Below, piece by piece: positions 8,640 to 16,791 of a stretch of 64,000 nt of DNA (within the stretch, counting starts at the first letter, position 1; every line of letters starts with the position of its first letter). This stretch comes from Viridilinea sp964592425 (GTDB lineage: Bacteria; Chloroflexota; Chloroflexia; Chloroflexales; Chloroflexaceae). A model generated the notes under the pieces. That model worked only from the letters and a program-made list of their open reading frames with translations. It had not been told where the DNA came from and made no database searches. The translations under genes were made by a program, and so were the position numbers. The stretch is taken from positions 120,480 to 184,479 of the forward strand of contig CAZQCG010000004.1 in assembly GCA_964592425.1 (NCBI GenBank). The letters are read 5' to 3'.

Positions 8640-9963
8640 CACTCCCTGAGGCGGGTAGCCCTGCCTGTTGCTGCGACGGCGGGGCTTGCGGCACAGCAAG
8701 CTGCCAAAGCGCCACCGAGGTACCCCAGATCGCCCAGATCAAGACAGCAGGACGCACCATGCCCCAGGTCACCGCATCGAAGATGCCATGGACCTGGATC
8801 ACCACCTGACTGGCGAGGATACCAGCGGCGAGACCGGCCAGATCAGTGCCGGTGCCGGATGTACGCCAGGTGCGCAGCGCACGCCAGGTTATCAGCAGGA
8901 TGCTCACGAAGATGAGCAGGTAGGTGATCAGGCCGGGCAAGCCCAGATCGACAGCAACCTGGATCAGCAGATTATGGGCATGGGGCACATCAGCACCAGC
9001 AGCAAGGAAGAAGGGGTAGAGCAGTTCGGCGACATATTGGAACGAGCCCATACCGATGCCGGTGAAGGGGAAATCCTGGATCATATACCAGCCACGCGAC
9101 CAGATCTCCATCCGTTCGGGCAAGCCGTCGATACTACTCCCACTATTGACGATGCCAGCGAACTGCTGCCAGCCACCGAAAGCCAGGCCGAGGAGGCCAG
9201 CCATCAGCAGCAAGAGGCCCAGGATCAGCGCCCAGCGCCAGCGTAGAGCAACCAGCACCAGCAGGCCCAACCCCGCAGCAACCAGTGCGCCACGCGATTG
9301 GGTCAGCAGCATGATCGGCAGGATTGCCAGCGGCATCAGGCTATGGATGGCACGGGCAAGTCGACCCATGACCGGCCAGCCGAAGAGCGGCAGCCCGACA
9401 ATGATCGGCAAGAGCAGCGCCAGGTAGCCAGCCATCACATTGGGGTTGACCGTATCATCCCCAAGGATCTGGAAACGGGCGGCGATACTTGCCGGGATCG
9501 GCAAGCGCACCCCACTGCCAGCCCAATCAACACTGCCCAGCGCACCGAGGGCCAGGGCCAGGCCGACGGCACAGTAGCCCAGGGCGATCAGGCGTATGCG
9601 GGCAGGGCTGTGCGCCCAGGCAACAACCGCATAGTAGAGAGCCATACCCAGCAACAAGCGGCCCACCTGCGGGCCGGTGAGATCCATCCGTGCCGTGACG
9701 GCCAGCGAGAGCAGGCCCATCAGGGCCAGGCCAAAGATCGGCCAGTCGGCGGGGGTGCGCGGGAGTGGCCGCCCATAGGCCAGCCAGCGTACAAGGATCT
9801 GCACGCCAGCGACGATCAACGCAAAGGGCAGGGCACGCTCGGTGATCACACTTGCCGCGACAGCAGCCCCAAACAGCCAGATACTGTAATCAGCAAGCCG
9901 GCCCAACTGGTGCTGCAAGGTCGGCGGCTTACGCGCGGTCTCAGCTTGTCTGAAACGATGCAT
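8626..9963 (-). CDS. O-antigen ligase/polymerase (Wzy/WaaL) family protein
   Basis: A 445-aa protein with about eleven membrane spans. Between the later spans it has MEIWSRGWYMIQDFPFTGIGMGSF, followed by VPHAHNLLIQVAVDLGLPGLITYLLIF. This W-x-MI-x-D-x-P-x-GIG...HAHN-x-xL pattern is the signature loop of the Wzy_C/WaaL family, which joins polyprenyl-linked glycan units or transfers them to an acceptor. It stands between the Wzz-like gene and the flippase-like gene on the same strand, as expected for a Wzx/Wzy-type assembly set. No classical Wzx is recognised in this window. Confidence 0.85.
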   Translation of the reverse strand: MHRFRQAETARKPPTLQHQLGRLADYSIWLFGAAVAASVITERALPFALIVAGVQILVRWLAYGRPLPRTPADWPIFGLALMGLLSLAVTARMDLTGPQVGRLLLGMALYYAVVAWAHSPARIRLIALGYCAVGLALALGALGSVDWAGSGVRLPIPASIAARFQILGDDTVNPNVMAGYLALLLPIIVGLPLFGWPVMGRLARAIHSLMPLAILPIMLLTQSRGALVAAGLGLLVLVALRWRWALILGLLLLMAGLLGLAFGGWQQFAGIVNSGSSIDGLPERMEIWSRGWYMIQDFPFTGIGMGSFQYVAELLYPFFLAAGADVPHAHNLLIQVAVDLGLPGLITYLLIFVSILLITWRALRTWRTSGTGTDLAGLAAGILASQVVIQVHGIFDAVTWGMVRPAVLIWAIWGTSVALWQLAVPQAPPSQQQAGLPASGSDDAT

Positions 9964-9972
9964 ACGTCTGTG

Positions 9973-11340
9973 CTAGCGCACGGATCCTTCTGTTACCGCT
10001 GTGTCGGTAGTGACAGGCCGGCTAACGCTGCCACGACGCTGTGCAGAGAAGGCCAGCCCCAATGCAGCAATGATGCCGATCACGATCCCAAATACAAAGC
10101 CGATCGTACTGTTCACCAGTAGTCGCCACAGCAGTGATGGCTGAAGATCCTGGCTGACACTGATCAGACGCATATCGATCTGTGGGGCCAGTTCAACGAT
10201 ACGCTGCTCTTCCTGCTTGCGCTTGAGCAGACTAAGCGACTCTAAGGCCAGATCACGCACCTGACCCAACTGACGCAAATTTGAGTTAAGCTGTTCAGCC
10301 TCAATCCTGAGCGCAGTTTGCTGTTCCATGTAGCGCCTGCTCGTCTCAGGATTCAGACCGGTCAGGGCAGGCTCGCCATTGGCAATGGCGTCGGCAACCC
10401 GGGCAAGCTCCACCTCCAGATAATCACGCTGCTTGGTAAGCAGGGCAATCAGGGCATCAATATCAGTAGGGGTCGGCGCACCCCCAACGATCAACGCCGG
10501 GTCGTCCAGGTTTAGCTGGATCGGCAGGCCGGTAGCGCCATTAGTGCGTGAACGCAGGGAAAGCAGAGCCAGCGCATTGCTAAAATCGTTGGCGTTCCCT
10601 TCAAGCACCTGCTCACGCAGAGTCTGGGCATCCTGCAGGATCAGGTCGAGCGTTTGAGCCCGCTGCACATAGAGCCGGTAGAGCTGCTGGGCCGCATCGA
10701 GTGAGCTATCGAGCAGATTCTGCAAACTCTGGCGGCGACGGTCAAGTTGTTCCTGACGACCACTGGCAATAAACGCCTCAACAGCCGCCTGCGCCGTATC
10801 GTAGCGCTGCTGGGCATCAGCCAGGGCTGTATCGGTCTGGGCGCTCATAGCAGGGTTACGACTATAGATCTCAATGACCATCTGCCGATATTGCGTGCCC
10901 CAGGTCTCGGCCAGGGTCAACGCCTCAGCCTGATCAGGAGCCGAGGCGACGATATTGATCAGATCACCTTGAGTAGCAAGCTCGATCTGCTCGATCAACG
11001 CTTCCAGATCTTCGCGGGTCAGCTCCGGCTCGCCCAGATCAGCGACAACCCGCCGGGCAAGTTCAACACTGGTGGCCAGTTCAATCAGCGCCATGCGCTG
11101 CGGCGAGGTATTGGCAGCCTCAAGAATGGGATCGGTGGTCACAAAACGTTCATCAAGGGTGACCTGGGAATTGGTTGATACCAGGAGCAGCGTCGCAGTC
11201 GCCTGATGGTCAGGCATTATAAAAAGGGTCAAACTGGCAGCAAGCAGCGCCAGCAGCAACGCCAGGCTCAGCACGATGCGCCAGCGCTCGATGATCGCAA
11301 ACAGCCAGGGCCGCAGATCAAGCTCGTCTTCTTCAGTCAT
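9973..11340 (-). CDS. Wzz-like polysaccharide chain-length/co-polymerase protein
   Basis: A 455-aa protein with a membrane span near residues 20-42 and a second near 405-430. Between them lies a long helical, coiled-coil-rich region (LADAQQRYDTAQAAVEAF; LEVELARVADAI), the layout of Wzz/PCP proteins that set polysaccharide length. The N terminus DELDLRPWLFAIIERWRIV is typical. It lacks a C-terminal tyrosine kinase domain. The start MTEEDELDL at 11340 follows GAGGAG. It precedes the ligase by about 10 bp and follows the phosphotransferase, forming the core of the assembly operon. Confidence 0.87.
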   Translation of the reverse strand: MTEEDELDLRPWLFAIIERWRIVLSLALLLALLAASLTLFIMPDHQATATLLLVSTNSQVTLDERFVTTDPILEAANTSPQRMALIELATSVELARRVVADLGEPELTREDLEALIEQIELATQGDLINIVASAPDQAEALTLAETWGTQYRQMVIEIYSRNPAMSAQTDTALADAQQRYDTAQAAVEAFIASGRQEQLDRRRQSLQNLLDSSLDAAQQLYRLYVQRAQTLDLILQDAQTLREQVLEGNANDFSNALALLSLRSRTNGATGLPIQLNLDDPALIVGGAPTPTDIDALIALLTKQRDYLEVELARVADAIANGEPALTGLNPETSRRYMEQQTALRIEAEQLNSNLRQLGQVRDLALESLSLLKRKQEEQRIVELAPQIDMRLISVSQDLQPSLLWRLLVNSTIGFVFGIVIGIIAALGLAFSAQRRGSVSRPVTTDTAVTEGSVR

Positions 11341-11416
11341 CCGTGTAGGGCTCCTCTTCAACAATCCTTCGTGATCCCGGCCAAAGCTGGCAGGCTTGCC
11401 TCACTCCCACAGTGGA

Positions 11417-12817
11417 TCAAAAGGCACCCTGACCCTGCCAGACAACCTGGGGCGTCTTGAGCAGGATGCGCAGATCGAGCCAGAAGGAGTAGTTCTGAAT
11501 ATAGTAGAGATCATCTTCGGTATGCAAATGCATCGGGCGATCACTGCGCCCATTGATCTGCCACCAGCCGGTCATGCCGGGCGGCACACGGAAACGCTGC
11601 CACTGCCAGGGTTCATAGTGAGCAGCAATATAGGGCAGTTCGGGACGTGGGCCAACCAGGCTCATTTCGCCACGCAGGACATTGATCAACTGGGGCAGTT
11701 CATCAAGGGAAGCGCGGCGAAGACGACGCCCAACGCGGGTCACCCGCAGGTCATCACTCTGCTTATGCACGAGTTGACCATGGGTATTCTCACGAACCAC
11801 CTCCTGCCAGCGCTGGTCGGCATCGGCATACATGCTGCGAAACTTGATCACCCTGAAACGCCGCCCATGCTCACCGATGCGCTCCTGGACGAAAAAGACC
11901 GAGCCGGGCGACTCGAGCTTAATCAGGATCGCGATCAAGAGTAAGAGTGGCGCAAGCAGCAGTAAGAGGGTTGCACTTGCCAGCAGGTCGAAGATCCGTT
12001 TGAGTATGCGCTGGCCGGGGGTCAGGGCCGACTCACGCAAGGAGATGAGCGGGATGCCGCCGATCGTTGCAACGGGGGTACGGGCGAAAGCCAGGTCAAG
12101 CACCCCTGGGAGCATATGCAACATCACCGGCTGATTGAGCAGGGCCAGCGAGAGCTCAGCCACCCGTTCGTGCTGCTGGGGCGGCATAGCAAAGATAGCC
12201 TCATCGATCCGCTGGTCGGCGATGATCGCTGGCAGCATCGCCGTAGAGCCGAGGTAGGGCAGGAGCGCAGCGGTTGCCGTCTCATCACTGACATAACCAA
12301 CCACCCTGAGACCGGCCCAGGGGCGCTGATCAAATTCGCTGGCCAGGCGTCGACCGATGGCGGGATCGCCAATGATCAGTACACGACGCTGCCAGGCTGG
12401 CTGGTGATGACGATTACTAAAGATGCGGGCCAGCAGATGCACGATCAGCAGGAGGACGAGATCGAGCAGGACGAAATAAAGAAATTGCAGGCGTGAAACA
12501 TCACGAAAAGAGAAGTAGAGCAGGCCCGCAAAGCTGGCCGAACCAAGCGCCACCATACCGATCAGGCGTCCGGTCGCTTCGAGCAGGCCGGCGCTGAAGA
12601 CGGCCCGTTGGGGGGCCAAGACGAGGCTCACCCCCAGCCAGATCAGCACCACGGCGGGGTAGAGCGGCCAGGGCACCTGCACATCAACCGGCTTCAGATC
12701 ATAGCCAAGATCGATCCGCAGGCGAAGCTGTGCAGCCGCCCAGAGCGCAAAGAGGGTCATCAGCAGATCGAAGCAGAGAAGTGATGCCGTCAGGCGCACC
12801 CGCAGGCGTTCTAGCAT
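11417..12817 (-). CDS. Initiating polyprenyl-phosphate sugar-1-P transferase (WbaP/WcaJ-like)
   Basis: A 466-aa enzyme that starts each glycan repeat by transferring a sugar-1-phosphate from a nucleotide sugar to undecaprenyl phosphate. The N-terminal half has four membrane spans and a CoA-binding-like domain (RRVLIIGDPAIGRRLASEF). The C-terminal catalytic domain has KRIFDLLASATLLLLLAPLL, ERIGEHGRRFRVIKFRSM, RRASLDELPQLINVLRGEMSLVGPRPELP and PGMTGWWQINGRSD, all family signatures. First gene after its own promoter (12929-12957); the wzz-, wzy- and flippase-like genes follow. Confidence 0.93.
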   Translation of the reverse strand: MLERLRVRLTASLLCFDLLMTLFALWAAAQLRLRIDLGYDLKPVDVQVPWPLYPAVVLIWLGVSLVLAPQRAVFSAGLLEATGRLIGMVALGSASFAGLLYFSFRDVSRLQFLYFVLLDLVLLLIVHLLARIFSNRHHQPAWQRRVLIIGDPAIGRRLASEFDQRPWAGLRVVGYVSDETATAALLPYLGSTAMLPAIIADQRIDEAIFAMPPQQHERVAELSLALLNQPVMLHMLPGVLDLAFARTPVATIGGIPLISLRESALTPGQRILKRIFDLLASATLLLLLAPLLLLIAILIKLESPGSVFFVQERIGEHGRRFRVIKFRSMYADADQRWQEVVRENTHGQLVHKQSDDLRVTRVGRRLRRASLDELPQLINVLRGEMSLVGPRPELPYIAAHYEPWQWQRFRVPPGMTGWWQINGRSDRPMHLHTEDDLYYIQNYSFWLDLRILLKTPQVVWQGQGAF

Positions 12818-12928
12818 AAGTGCAGGCCCTGTGTCTCACCTGACGGCATCAGTACCCGCTGCACCGACGAGCAGAAGAGCGCGGTGAAGCAAGGGGAGCA
12901 TCGCAACGATCAGCTTTCTAATCAGGAT

Positions 12929-12957
12929 AGTGTACCACCGGGGCATTGTTCGATCAA
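12929..12957 (-). promoter_or_regulatory. Promoter of the polysaccharide assembly operon
   Basis: Minus strand: -35 TTGATC (12952-12957), 17-bp spacer, -10 TACACT (12929-12934) with TGG just upstream. Predicted start near 12922, leaving about a 105-nt leader before the WbaP-like gene. Confidence 0.65.
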
Positions 12958-12992
12958 CCCGATTGATTGGCGGGCAGGCTGGCTAACGCTCA

Positions 12993-13784
12993 TCACTGAT
13001 CGTCGGTGCGAGCCAGCCATTGGCGGGCGATCAGGTAGAGGAAGCGCGGGTTATTCTTGAGATAGCGCCCGGCCAGACGGCGCGGCTCGCTAAGCATACG
13101 AAAGAGCCACTCAAAACCGCTGCGTTGCACCCAGCGCGGGGCCTGGGGCTTGAGTCCGGCATGAAAATCAAAGGCAGCCCCCACCCCAATCAACACAACC
13201 GGGTTGAGCCGCTCAACATAGGCGGCCATCCAGCGTTCCTGCTTGGGTGTACTAAGACCAACCCAGACGATCTGCGGTGCCGCCGTGTTGATCCGTTCCA
13301 GCAGTTCGGCATCTTCATCCAGGGTCAGTGGGCGAAAAGGCGGGCTGTACGTACCGACAATCTGGGTTGCCGGAAAGCGCGTCTGGAGACGGGCGGCAAG
13401 ACGCTCGGGAACGCCGGGAGCGCCACCATAGAAAAAGTGGCGATAGCCCCGCTGAGCCGAAATGGCGAAGATTGCCAGCATCAGATCAGGGCCGTAGACC
13501 CGTTCAACCTGGCGCTGTCCGGCCATACGCATTAACCAGACCAGCGGCATCCCATCGGGAGTCACCAGACCAGCCTGGTTGAAGATCTGCCAGAGTTGCG
13601 GATCATCCTGGCATTCAACCAGGCCATGCACCCCCGCCACACAGACATAGCGGGGCAGACGCTGGGTAATCCAGGCATCAATCTGGGCCAGAGCCAGATC
13701 CATATTGATCGCGCTGACCCTGATGCCCAGGATGGTATGCTGCACGAGCGGAGGTGCAGGGCTAACATGTGGTGAGTTCTGCAT
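12993..13784 (-). CDS. WecG/TagA/CpsF family glycosyltransferase
   Basis: A 263-aa GT26 enzyme that adds the second sugar (often N-acetylmannosamine or its uronate) to a polyprenyl-linked intermediate. Seen: LGIRVSAINMDLALAQID, GLVTPDGMPLVWLMRMAGQ with VYGPDLM, FFYGGAPGVPERLAARL, and VWVGLSTPKQERWMA. The chosen ATG at 13784 lies inside decayed epimerase sequence (see 13762-14215) and lacks a good ribosome site. A GTG at 13739 (reads VQHTILGI), nearer the conserved core, may be the ancestral start. The first 15 residues are thus probably recruited from the dead neighbour. Confidence 0.87.
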   Translation of the reverse strand: MQNSPHVSPAPPLVQHTILGIRVSAINMDLALAQIDAWITQRLPRYVCVAGVHGLVECQDDPQLWQIFNQAGLVTPDGMPLVWLMRMAGQRQVERVYGPDLMLAIFAISAQRGYRHFFYGGAPGVPERLAARLQTRFPATQIVGTYSPPFRPLTLDEDAELLERINTAAPQIVWVGLSTPKQERWMAAYVERLNPVVLIGVGAAFDFHAGLKPQAPRWVQRSGFEWLFRMLSEPRRLAGRYLKNNPRFLYLIARQWLARTDDQ

Positions 13785-14215
13785 CACCCCAGATCTCGAT
13801 CTCGGGATTGCCGGTGAGTTTAGCATAGGCCACTTTACGACAGATGGCCGCCGGAGCTTTTTCGCGTCCACCTTCCCATGCACCTAGAGGGCCGAAGATA
13901 TTGTGAAAACGCACAATGCGTGCTGATCAGCAGGTTGTTATGCAAAATCTGGGCGTGGTGCTGCGAGATAAAGCCCATCCCGCCCATATCGGAGGCGAGG
14001 TTGTAGACAAGTTCCATGCCTGCCGCAGCGCTCAGACACTGTTCCCAACGCCGCAGGTCGAGCAGGAGGAATTCGTCGGCCTCGCTCGGTGTGTAGGCAG
14101 GTCGTTTCAGATCAACGCCACGCACCCAGTAGCCGGCACGCTTGAGCGCAGCGACCAGGTGATGACCAATAAAACCGCCAGCCCCCGTTACCAATACCCG
14201 TTGCTGTGACATCAT
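13762..14215 (-). pseudogene. GDP-mannose 3,5-epimerase remnant with internal deletion and frameshift
   Basis: Frame 1 (from the ATG at 14215) encodes an intact Rossmann start, QQRVLVTGAGGFIGHHLVAAL, then DEFLLLDLRRWEQCL and YNLASDMGGMGFISQHHA, ending at NNLLISTH. These match plant-type GDP-mannose 3,5-epimerase as I remember it. At about 13914 the reading shifts frame. The other frame continues VRFHNIFGPLGAWEGGREKAP, AAICRKVAYAKLTGNPEIEIWGDAEL, the same family's later part, to TAG at 13762. The missing middle (roughly 75 codons) would hold the catalytic Ser and Tyr-x3-Lys, and the C-terminal half is also lost. Frame 1 itself runs on to a TGA at 13835. Clearly non-functional. Confidence 0.88.
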
Positions 14216-14222
14216 TCAGAAC

Positions 14223-16190
14223 TCACGATCCTGCGACGATGATGATCGGCTCAAAGCCAACGCTGATCTGATCGGTCGTTAATGGCAGTGCTTCGCCAAG
14301 CATCGAGTAGATCGCTCGTAGGCTCGGCGGTGACGGAACGGTTGTTTGGGAGCCATCATTGGTCCAATAGATCTGTACGGTGCGCGTGCCAACGGCGAAG
14401 GCATAACCCTCCAGGCTGCCGGAGCCGAGCGTGCGGATCAAACGTGCCCCACGCAGCTGGGTGCCCAGGAAGCGAGCCGCATGGAAGACCGGGCGTGGCT
14501 GCTGGTTGGCATCAAGCATGCCGCCGTCCTGCCAGCCTGGACCGTTGAGCGTGTACCAGATTGCCCCAAGCAGGTCGCTTGCAGCGACCCGGGTGTAGAG
14601 ACGTACGGCATGGTTGGCCTGATCCTGGTAGAAACCGAGCCGGGCACATGCCGGGTCGGCACGGTAGCAGAGCAAGCCGCCTTCATTCATAATCAGTGGC
14701 TTGGCATAGCCATAGCGGGCCAGGGTCGCCATCAGCATCGCCCGCTTGCCCAGCAGTGGCCCGCCAAGGTGATCCCACAAGGGGGCACGCTGATACCAGT
14801 CACGCCGCTCGGGATTCCAGTAGACATAGCTGTGGTAGCCCAGCACGTCGAAATAGCCACCACCGCCAGCGCGGAGCACGCCTTCGAGAAACTGTCCTGC
14901 CTGGCAAGGCTCTGCGGCGGAAGGGCGGGCCGGATCACAGTAGAGCAGCAGACCACCAACCACAACCTGGGCCGCCGGATCGGCAGCTTTGATCGCTGGA
15001 TAGACCGCTTTGAGCATGGCCGCGTAGGCTGCGCCGTTGTAGAAGGGCTGATCCGTATCGCCCCAGCAACCGAAAGGTTCGTCGCCACGCACAAGGCGGT
15101 AGTCCACATCCGGCTCGTTGCCCAACTCCCAGTATTTGACATTGTAGGGCGGAAGGCTGTAGCGGGTCACCAGTTCGCCCATAAAATCGGCGAAGGCGGC
15201 CAGGGCCTCAGGCCGTATCGGGCCGCAGATGCGGTCGGGGCGGGCCTGGGCCCAAGCAGGGGTACCCCGCACGACAAGCATGGTTCGCCCGCCCTGCTCG
15301 GCGATGGCGGTTAACTCTTGCTCGACCTGCTGGAGTTGCGACCAGTCACGCTGACCGGACTGAGGCTCAACCTCGCTCCACAGCACACCGTTGTAGCGCA
15401 CCCAGTTGAAGCCACCTTCGGCGATGCGTGTAGCTGTAGCACCGACGGTGCCCCGGTTCGGCTCAACGCCAAAGATCTCGCGCTCAGGGGTGGGAAGTGA
15501 TGGGGTGGCAGCGCGCACCTCCTGACCAAGCCGGCCCAGTAGCACCCGAAAATTGGCAGGATTTGCCGGGTGCCACTCAAAGCGCGCACGCTCGAACCAC
15601 TGGGTAAGGATCAGGGTACCGTCAGGGCCAAGCTCAGGCATCGCGCTGGTAAGCGGCAGGCCAAAGAGGGCCAACGAGCGCTGGTAGGGCGTTAGGCCAG
15701 GGAGACTCAGACCGTTACGCTCCCAGTAACTCCGGAAGCCTGTCCCCTCCGCCTGATCGCAGACGTTCCGCCCCGTCTCGGCAAACCAGAGGCAGCCAGG
15801 CTGCGGGCCGGGCTCAGGTGGCTCAGCCGACCAGTCACGCCCAAGCTGGGCCAGGCGCTCGGCCCCGATCCGCCCCAGTTGCACCTGGTAGTCCGGCGGG
15901 CTCTGCGGGTGCAACTCAAGGCGGTGCCGTTCCATCCACTGCACATTCAGGCTGGGACCTTCAGGGGTGGCCCAGGCGATCGTCGGTGTCAGCGGGTAGC
16001 CAAAGACTGGCAACCCGCCATTCACACGCCAATAACCGGCGAAGGTTGGGTCGATACATGCCGTGATGCCGGGCACGCCGGTGAAGCAGATCGGGGCGTT
16101 CTGCTGCGCCTGGGCACCCGCCATCAGCGCGGGCACCTGGCTAAGCAAGAGGGTCAAGATCAGGGAAACGATTATGGGTAACCGGCGCAT
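14223..16190 (-). CDS. Secreted clan GH-A glycoside-hydrolase-like protein with two N-terminal FG-PL repeats
   Basis: A 655-aa exported protein. A signal peptide (residues 1-29, cleavage near AGAQA-Q) is followed by two repeats of about 80 residues, each with the pattern F-x2-YW-x3-G...FG-x-PL...QW-x-ER...LG-x-LG/IG. The rest resembles a TIM-barrel hydrolase of the GH39/GH5 kind: WELGNEPD with the likely acid/base Glu, and PLIMNEGG with the likely nucleophile Glu; between them is YFDVLGYHSYVYWNP. Start ATG 16190 follows GGAGG. It probably trims or binds a surface glycan and lies in the polysaccharide cluster. Activity and substrate are inference. Confidence 0.72.
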   Translation of the reverse strand: MRRLPIIVSLILTLLLSQVPALMAGAQAQQNAPICFTGVPGITACIDPTFAGYWRVNGGLPVFGYPLTPTIAWATPEGPSLNVQWMERHRLELHPQSPPDYQVQLGRIGAERLAQLGRDWSAEPPEPGPQPGCLWFAETGRNVCDQAEGTGFRSYWERNGLSLPGLTPYQRSLALFGLPLTSAMPELGPDGTLILTQWFERARFEWHPANPANFRVLLGRLGQEVRAATPSLPTPEREIFGVEPNRGTVGATATRIAEGGFNWVRYNGVLWSEVEPQSGQRDWSQLQQVEQELTAIAEQGGRTMLVVRGTPAWAQARPDRICGPIRPEALAAFADFMGELVTRYSLPPYNVKYWELGNEPDVDYRLVRGDEPFGCWGDTDQPFYNGAAYAAMLKAVYPAIKAADPAAQVVVGGLLLYCDPARPSAAEPCQAGQFLEGVLRAGGGGYFDVLGYHSYVYWNPERRDWYQRAPLWDHLGGPLLGKRAMLMATLARYGYAKPLIMNEGGLLCYRADPACARLGFYQDQANHAVRLYTRVAASDLLGAIWYTLNGPGWQDGGMLDANQQPRPVFHAARFLGTQLRGARLIRTLGSGSLEGYAFAVGTRTVQIYWTNDGSQTTVPSPPSLRAIYSMLGEALPLTTDQISVGFEPIIIVAGS

Positions 16191-16208
16191 CACAGCCTCC
16201 TGACTCGC

Positions 16209-16778
16209 TCACACCTGGCCGAAGACAAAGGCCGGGTGTTCAGCATACTGGGCCAGGCTGAGGGCCGCCTGGTCGCGTGGCGAGATGATCGGCTCCGTGA
16301 TCGGCCAGCTGATCGCAAGCTGTGGATCATCCCAGCGCACAGCACCCTCAGCCGCAGGATTGTAATAGCCAGAACACTTGTACTGCACCTCAGCCACTGG
16401 CGAGAGGGTGAGAAAGCCATGACCAAAGCCAACCGGGACAAACAGCTGGCGCGCATTATCGGCGCTCAACTCGACAGCCACCCAACGCCCAAAGCTGGAT
16501 GAACCAAGGCGCAGATCAACCGCCACGTCAAGGATGCTACCCTGCGAGCAACGCACCAGCTTGGCCATCGGAACCGACATATCCTGGTAGTGCAGGCCGC
16601 GCAAGACGCCCTGGCGCGATTGGGAGTGGTTATCCTGCACAAAGGTACACGTGATGCCATGGTCAGCGTAGCGCGCCTGGTGGTAGCTCTCAAGGAAGAA
16701 GCCACGCTCATCACGGAAAAGGTCGGGTTCGACGATCAGGACACCATCTAGCTCAGTAGCGATCACACGCATAGCCAT
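16209..16778 (-). CDS. rfbC: dTDP-4-dehydrorhamnose 3,5-epimerase
   Basis: RmlC converts dTDP-4-dehydro-6-deoxyglucose to the L-configured precursor of dTDP-L-rhamnose. The product is 189 aa, the normal length. Motifs: PDLFRDERGFFLESYH, CTFVQDNHSQSRQGVLRGLHYQ with the catalytic His of GLHYQ, QGSILDVAVDLR, FVPVGFGHGFLTLSPVAEVQYKCSGYYNPAAEG. The start MAMRVIATELDG at 16778 follows GGGGA. rmlA, rmlB and rmlD are not in the window. Its position between the sulfate-activation and hydrolase genes suggests deoxysugar supply for the same glycan. Confidence 0.94.
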   Translation of the reverse strand: MAMRVIATELDGVLIVEPDLFRDERGFFLESYHQARYADHGITCTFVQDNHSQSRQGVLRGLHYQDMSVPMAKLVRCSQGSILDVAVDLRLGSSSFGRWVAVELSADNARQLFVPVGFGHGFLTLSPVAEVQYKCSGYYNPAAEGAVRWDDPQLAISWPITEPIISPRDQAALSLAQYAEHPAFVFGQV

Positions 16779-16791
16779 GCTTGAATCCCCA

